A stretch of DNA of 8,704 nt from Selenomonas sp. (GTDB lineage Bacteria; Bacillota_C; Negativicutes; Selenomonadales; Selenomonadaceae), in contig JAGAYB010000061.1 in assembly GCA_017940705.1 (NCBI GenBank), positions 1 through 8,704 of the forward strand, written 5' to 3'. The notes below the pieces were generated by a model. It saw nothing but the letters and a program-made list of their open reading frames with translations, made no database searches and was not told the DNA's origin. The position numbers and the translations under genes were made by a program. This document shows positions 6,277 through 8,704 of this stretch, piece by piece; positions within the stretch are counted from its first letter, which is position 1; every line of letters starts with the position of its first letter.

Positions 6277-7297
6277 GATAATTTCCCCTGTTCTGATAGC
6301 ATGTTTTTACATATTTAAGCAGGTACTGCCCGTCTTCGGCGATGGCAATGGCGGCAAAGTCAATCGGTACATGGCCGGGATTATGCAGCAGCATGAATTC
6401 ATTTTTGCCGGTGATAGGCTGCCAGCCGGTGAAGAAATAACCAAGCTGCCGCAGCTCGTGATAGGCTGCTACAGCACGCTGGTCGCTCACGTTCAGCATG
6501 ATATTGAAGGTTTGCCGTGGGGATGGATATTTTTGGGCGATGCTGCGGATACAGTCTGTAATATCCGTGCCGCTTTCCTCGATCCGGATACTGCAGCTTG
6601 AATGTACGGCATCGTTTTCCACCACCAAACGGCTTTTGCCTGATAAGGGGACAAAACCGCTTTCCGTATTCACCTTCACGCCCAGAGCGTCATAAACATA
6701 TCGGGCTATATTTGTATGTTCGGCAGGGATGTAGATAGTTCCTGCATTATCTTTTTCCTGACGTATGACAACGATGTTCTGATGGTGCTTCGCATTTTTA
6801 TCGTGCATAAAGGACTGGGAAAGTTTTTGCAGATCCAGCACGGAGAACAAAAAGCCGCAGGGGACAAAACCCAGATGTTCCATGCTGCGCTGTGAGAAAT
6901 CGTGATAGGTTACGGAATAAGCGTAGCCGGCGGAAATGCCCGGCATAGCGGAAAGTTCCTTTAGTGCCATGGAGAACAGGGTGCCCATGATGCCGAAATG
7001 GCGATATTTTTTTAGTACCAGCGCAATTATCAGTTCACAGGTGGCATCATGGGGCTGATTTGGTTTCAGCCCCAGAACCGCCACGATTTTTCCGTCGGCT
7101 TCAGCCACCAGAAAATGAAATTTGCCATGGGCCGCGCCTTTTCGTAAAACTTCCGGCTTGTAATACTCCGGTATCAGATAGGTGCTGTCGTATTCATTCT
7201 GAATGCAGGCAACAACTCCCGGAGCGTCGGCAGGGCGAAAATCACGATAACATACTTGCAGCTGCCTGCCGTCTCTTTCAGCCATTTTGTATTCCAT
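6269..7297 (-). CDS. GNAT-family acetyltransferase with a second GNAT-like C-terminal half
   Basis: A 342-residue soluble protein. Residues about 15-150 form a GNAT fold: YRDFRPADAPGVVACI at the start, FLVAEADGKIVAVLGL (beta strands 2-3), then the acetyl-CoA-binding segment IALVLKKYRHFGIMGTLFSMAL (Arg99-x-Phe-Gly102-Ile-Met-Gly105), then YAYSVTYHDFSQRSMEHLGFVPCGFL. The C-terminal half (about 180-330) ends in VSDQRAVAAYHELRQLGYFFTGWQP, which again resembles the last GNAT motif, but I see no second acetyl-CoA loop, so it may be a degenerate copy used for binding. It lies between the MATE-ATPase and phosphatase genes, with its SD overlapping the MATE stop codon and its 3' end overlapping the phosphatase start. 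From memory, similar GNAT proteins occur fused to RsbW-like kinases in Firmicutes, which fits this context. The acceptor substrate is unknown; it could be a small molecule or a switch protein. Confidence 0.82.
   Translation of the reverse strand: MEYKMAERDGRQLQVCYRDFRPADAPGVVACIQNEYDSTYLIPEYYKPEVLRKGAAHGKFHFLVAEADGKIVAVLGLKPNQPHDATCELIIALVLKKYRHFGIMGTLFSMALKELSAMPGISAGYAYSVTYHDFSQRSMEHLGFVPCGFLFSVLDLQKLSQSFMHDKNAKHHQNIVVIRQEKDNAGTIYIPAEHTNIARYVYDALGVKVNTESGFVPLSGKSRLVVENDAVHSSCSIRIEESGTDITDCIRSIAQKYPSPRQTFNIMLNVSDQRAVAAYHELRQLGYFFTGWQPITGKNEFMLLHNPGHVPIDFAAIAIAEDGQYLLKYVKTCYQNRGNYHG
6284..6289 (-). promoter_or_regulatory. Shine-Dalgarno of the phosphatase gene
   Basis: Read on the minus strand, AGGGGA lies within the last codons of the acetyltransferase gene, about eight bases before the ATG at 6276. 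It favours this ATG over the Met codon three residues later, which lacks its own SD. Confidence 0.7.
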
Positions 7298-7304
7298 AAA
7301 GCAG

Positions 7305-7311
7305 TCTCCTA
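7305..7311 (-). promoter_or_regulatory. Shine-Dalgarno of the GNAT gene, containing the MATE stop codon
   Basis: On the minus strand TAGGAGA holds both the TAG stop of the upstream transporter (7311-7309) and an AGGAG SD eight bases before the ATG at 7297. Terminating ribosomes would sit on the next start site, so translation is probably coupled. Confidence 0.82.
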
Positions 7312-8704
7312 TTTCCTTTGTATTTGTACCATCAGGTTATTTATACCAAAAGTTGTTTTGTAATGGATTTCATCAGCGAACCGCAGCACCATGGCAATGC
7401 CAAGGGCGTCCTGCAGTGCCAGCGGGTCTTTGCTCTGCAGCTGCCTGTAGTATTCCAAGGGATTAAACATTTTGCCGGTGCTGCGGATGCGCAGGATGAT
7501 GGAGCGCTTGTTGTGTTTTTTTACCAGCAGTACGCGCCCGTCCAGTACGGCCTCCTCATTAGGGCAGGAATGCTCCTTGATGCTGAGTAGCATTTCCTCC
7601 ATGGACATGCGCACCAGCATGGTTTCCTTGGTGGTCAGTTCATTTTTCTCGCAGAACTCTTCCAGCTCATCCATTTTGCTCACAATAGCATTGGTATCTG
7701 CCTTAACCGTAAAGGAGAGGTATTTGCCCGTGCGCTCGGCGGTGAGATCCTGCAGTAAAAAACCCGTATAACCGCGCTTGTTGTAAAGAGGCTTGAACAG
7801 CAGCACGATGACCAGCGGACTGACAGCGGCCAGCGTAAATGACCACCAGATACCGGGCAGGCCGTAGATGCCTGACAGCAGCCATGCCGGCAGCAGGATA
7901 AAGAGAAAGGTCCGGGAAAATACCAGCACATTGGCTAAGAAGGTGAAGCCTGCCGCCTGATAGTAGAAAAACATCAGGTAGCAGCACACGGAAGGGGGCA
8001 GGCTGAAAGCAAAGATATACGCTGCTTCGGAAGCTGCCGCAAGCGCCTGTCCTTTAAGGCCGAACAGGGAGGCAATTTCTGACGGAAAGAGCAGGATGAC
8101 AACTGTCGTCAGGCCGACCAGCACAAAGCCGATGATATGAGCCTCGCGCTCAAGGCGCCGTACACTAATCGTATCTTGTTCCTGCGTAAGCACGCTGACG
8201 AAGGAGGTTGTACCCTGCGCCAGCCCCGAGAGGAAGATCAGGGAGAAATTTTCCAGTGCCGTAACCACGGAAAAAGCCGCAAGTCCCGTCTCGCCGGCTG
8301 TGGCAAGGAGCAGCCGGTTCATGATTATCGTGCGGAAAAATGCCAAAAGATTGTTTGCTGCCGACGGACTGCCAAACCGTATAAGCTGCCGGGCAAGCGT
8401 CTTGTCCCACTGCCGGACAAAGCGGAAGGCCGACTTTCCCCGGATTAAGGAAAAAATTCCCAGCAAAGATGTCAGCAGGGAGGCCGTCACCGTACCCCAG
8501 GCGATGCCGGCAATGCCTAGGGGGATTATCTGAATAAAAAACCAATCCAGAGCGATATTCAGCACGGCCAGCCCCAGAAACAGGCTGATTATCAGCCGGA
8601 GCCGTCCTGTCAGCCGCAGAAAATTAAAGGGCAGATAAAAAAGCGCCATCCCCACACCGCCCCAGAGGTAAACCAGCCCATAAGCGCAAGCTGCCTCGTG
8701 TATC
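7309..8704 (-). CDS. MATE-family transporter fused to a degenerate RsbW/SpoIIAB-like ATPase domain (N-terminus outside window)
   Basis: The frame is open to the right edge, adding at least 16 codons before the GTG at 8655, so the beginning of the gene is missing (probably the first few membrane helices). Residues below are counted from that GTG. Helices at about 22-44 and 47-70 carry a MATE-like turn (NIALDWFFIQIIPLGIAGIAWGT). Six further hydrophobic segments follow to about 288, matching the second MATE lobe (FGSPSAANNLLAFF; LAQGTTSFVSV). MATE proteins export drugs or metabolites using Na+ or H+ gradients; this substrate is unknown. A cytoplasmic domain (about 312-447) has the layout of HATPase_c_2 (anti-sigma kinase type): EEMLLSIKEH, STGKMFNPL, DALGIAMVLRFADEI. 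The N-box Asn is Ser358 and the G1 Asp is Ser392, so ATP binding or kinase activity is doubtful, while partner binding remains possible. First visible gene of the operon with the GNAT and phosphatase genes. Confidence 0.85.
   Translation of the reverse strand, partial: IHEAACAYGLVYLWGGVGMALFYLPFNFLRLTGRLRLIISLFLGLAVLNIALDWFFIQIIPLGIAGIAWGTVTASLLTSLLGIFSLIRGKSAFRFVRQWDKTLARQLIRFGSPSAANNLLAFFRTIIMNRLLLATAGETGLAAFSVVTALENFSLIFLSGLAQGTTSFVSVLTQEQDTISVRRLEREAHIIGFVLVGLTTVVILLFPSEIASLFGLKGQALAAASEAAYIFAFSLPPSVCCYLMFFYYQAAGFTFLANVLVFSRTFLFILLPAWLLSGIYGLPGIWWSFTLAAVSPLVIVLLFKPLYNKRGYTGFLLQDLTAERTGKYLSFTVKADTNAIVSKMDELEEFCEKNELTTKETMLVRMSMEEMLLSIKEHSCPNEEAVLDGRVLLVKKHNKRSIILRIRSTGKMFNPLEYYRQLQSKDPLALQDALGIAMVLRFADEIHYKTTFGINNLMVQIQRK

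Noticed and set aside
8653..8655. GTG as the start of the MATE gene.
   Set aside because: The frame stays open to base 8704 with MATE-like hydrophobic sequence, and a start here would lack several membrane helices.

Overview
The window looks like a chromosomal stretch from a Firmicute, most plausibly a Negativicutes/Selenomonas-type anaerobe. The grounds are a mixed GC/AT composition with purine-rich Shine-Dalgarno (SD) sites before every complete gene, a type II (normally exported) asparaginase, and SpoIIE/RsbU-type and RsbW-type signalling domains. The taxonomic assignment is inference; no rRNA or marker gene is present.

Left half, plus strand. The window opens inside a type II L-asparaginase gene (its catalytic Thr codon is cut by the edge) that ends at 959. 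A hairpin with a short T-run follows at 1028-1059. Next is a large FIST-domain protein with a histidine-kinase-like core (1079-3388). Its ATP-binding domain looks intact, but the expected phospho-acceptor His is Arg. A strong sigma-A-type promoter overlaid on an 8-bp tandem repeat (3409-3440) then drives an Hsp20 small heat-shock protein (3560-4021). The Hsp20 leader can fold so that the SD is completely paired, which makes it a candidate RNA thermometer.

A long, near-perfect hairpin at 4047-4102 lies between convergent genes and probably terminates transcription in both directions.

Right half, minus strand, read from the right edge leftward. Three tightly packed genes form an apparent operon. 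The first is a MATE-type membrane transporter (N-terminal part outside the window) with a degenerate RsbW/SpoIIAB-like ATPase domain fused to its C-terminus. The second is a GNAT-type acetyltransferase with a second, GNAT-like C-terminal half. The third is a membrane-bound dCache-HAMP-SpoIIE/PP2C phosphatase. MATE to GNAT is 11 nt, with the MATE stop codon inside the GNAT SD; GNAT and phosphatase overlap by 8 nt. The set resembles a partner-switching module whose switch domain is attached to a transporter. No STAS antagonist is visible; it might lie beyond the right edge.

The points most worth a second look are the MATE-ATPase/GNAT/phosphatase operon, the Hsp20 leader hairpin and its repeat-decorated promoter, and the His-less FIST 'kinase'. 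There is no gene-free stretch above 300 bases, and I see no tRNA, rRNA, CRISPR array or insertion sequence.
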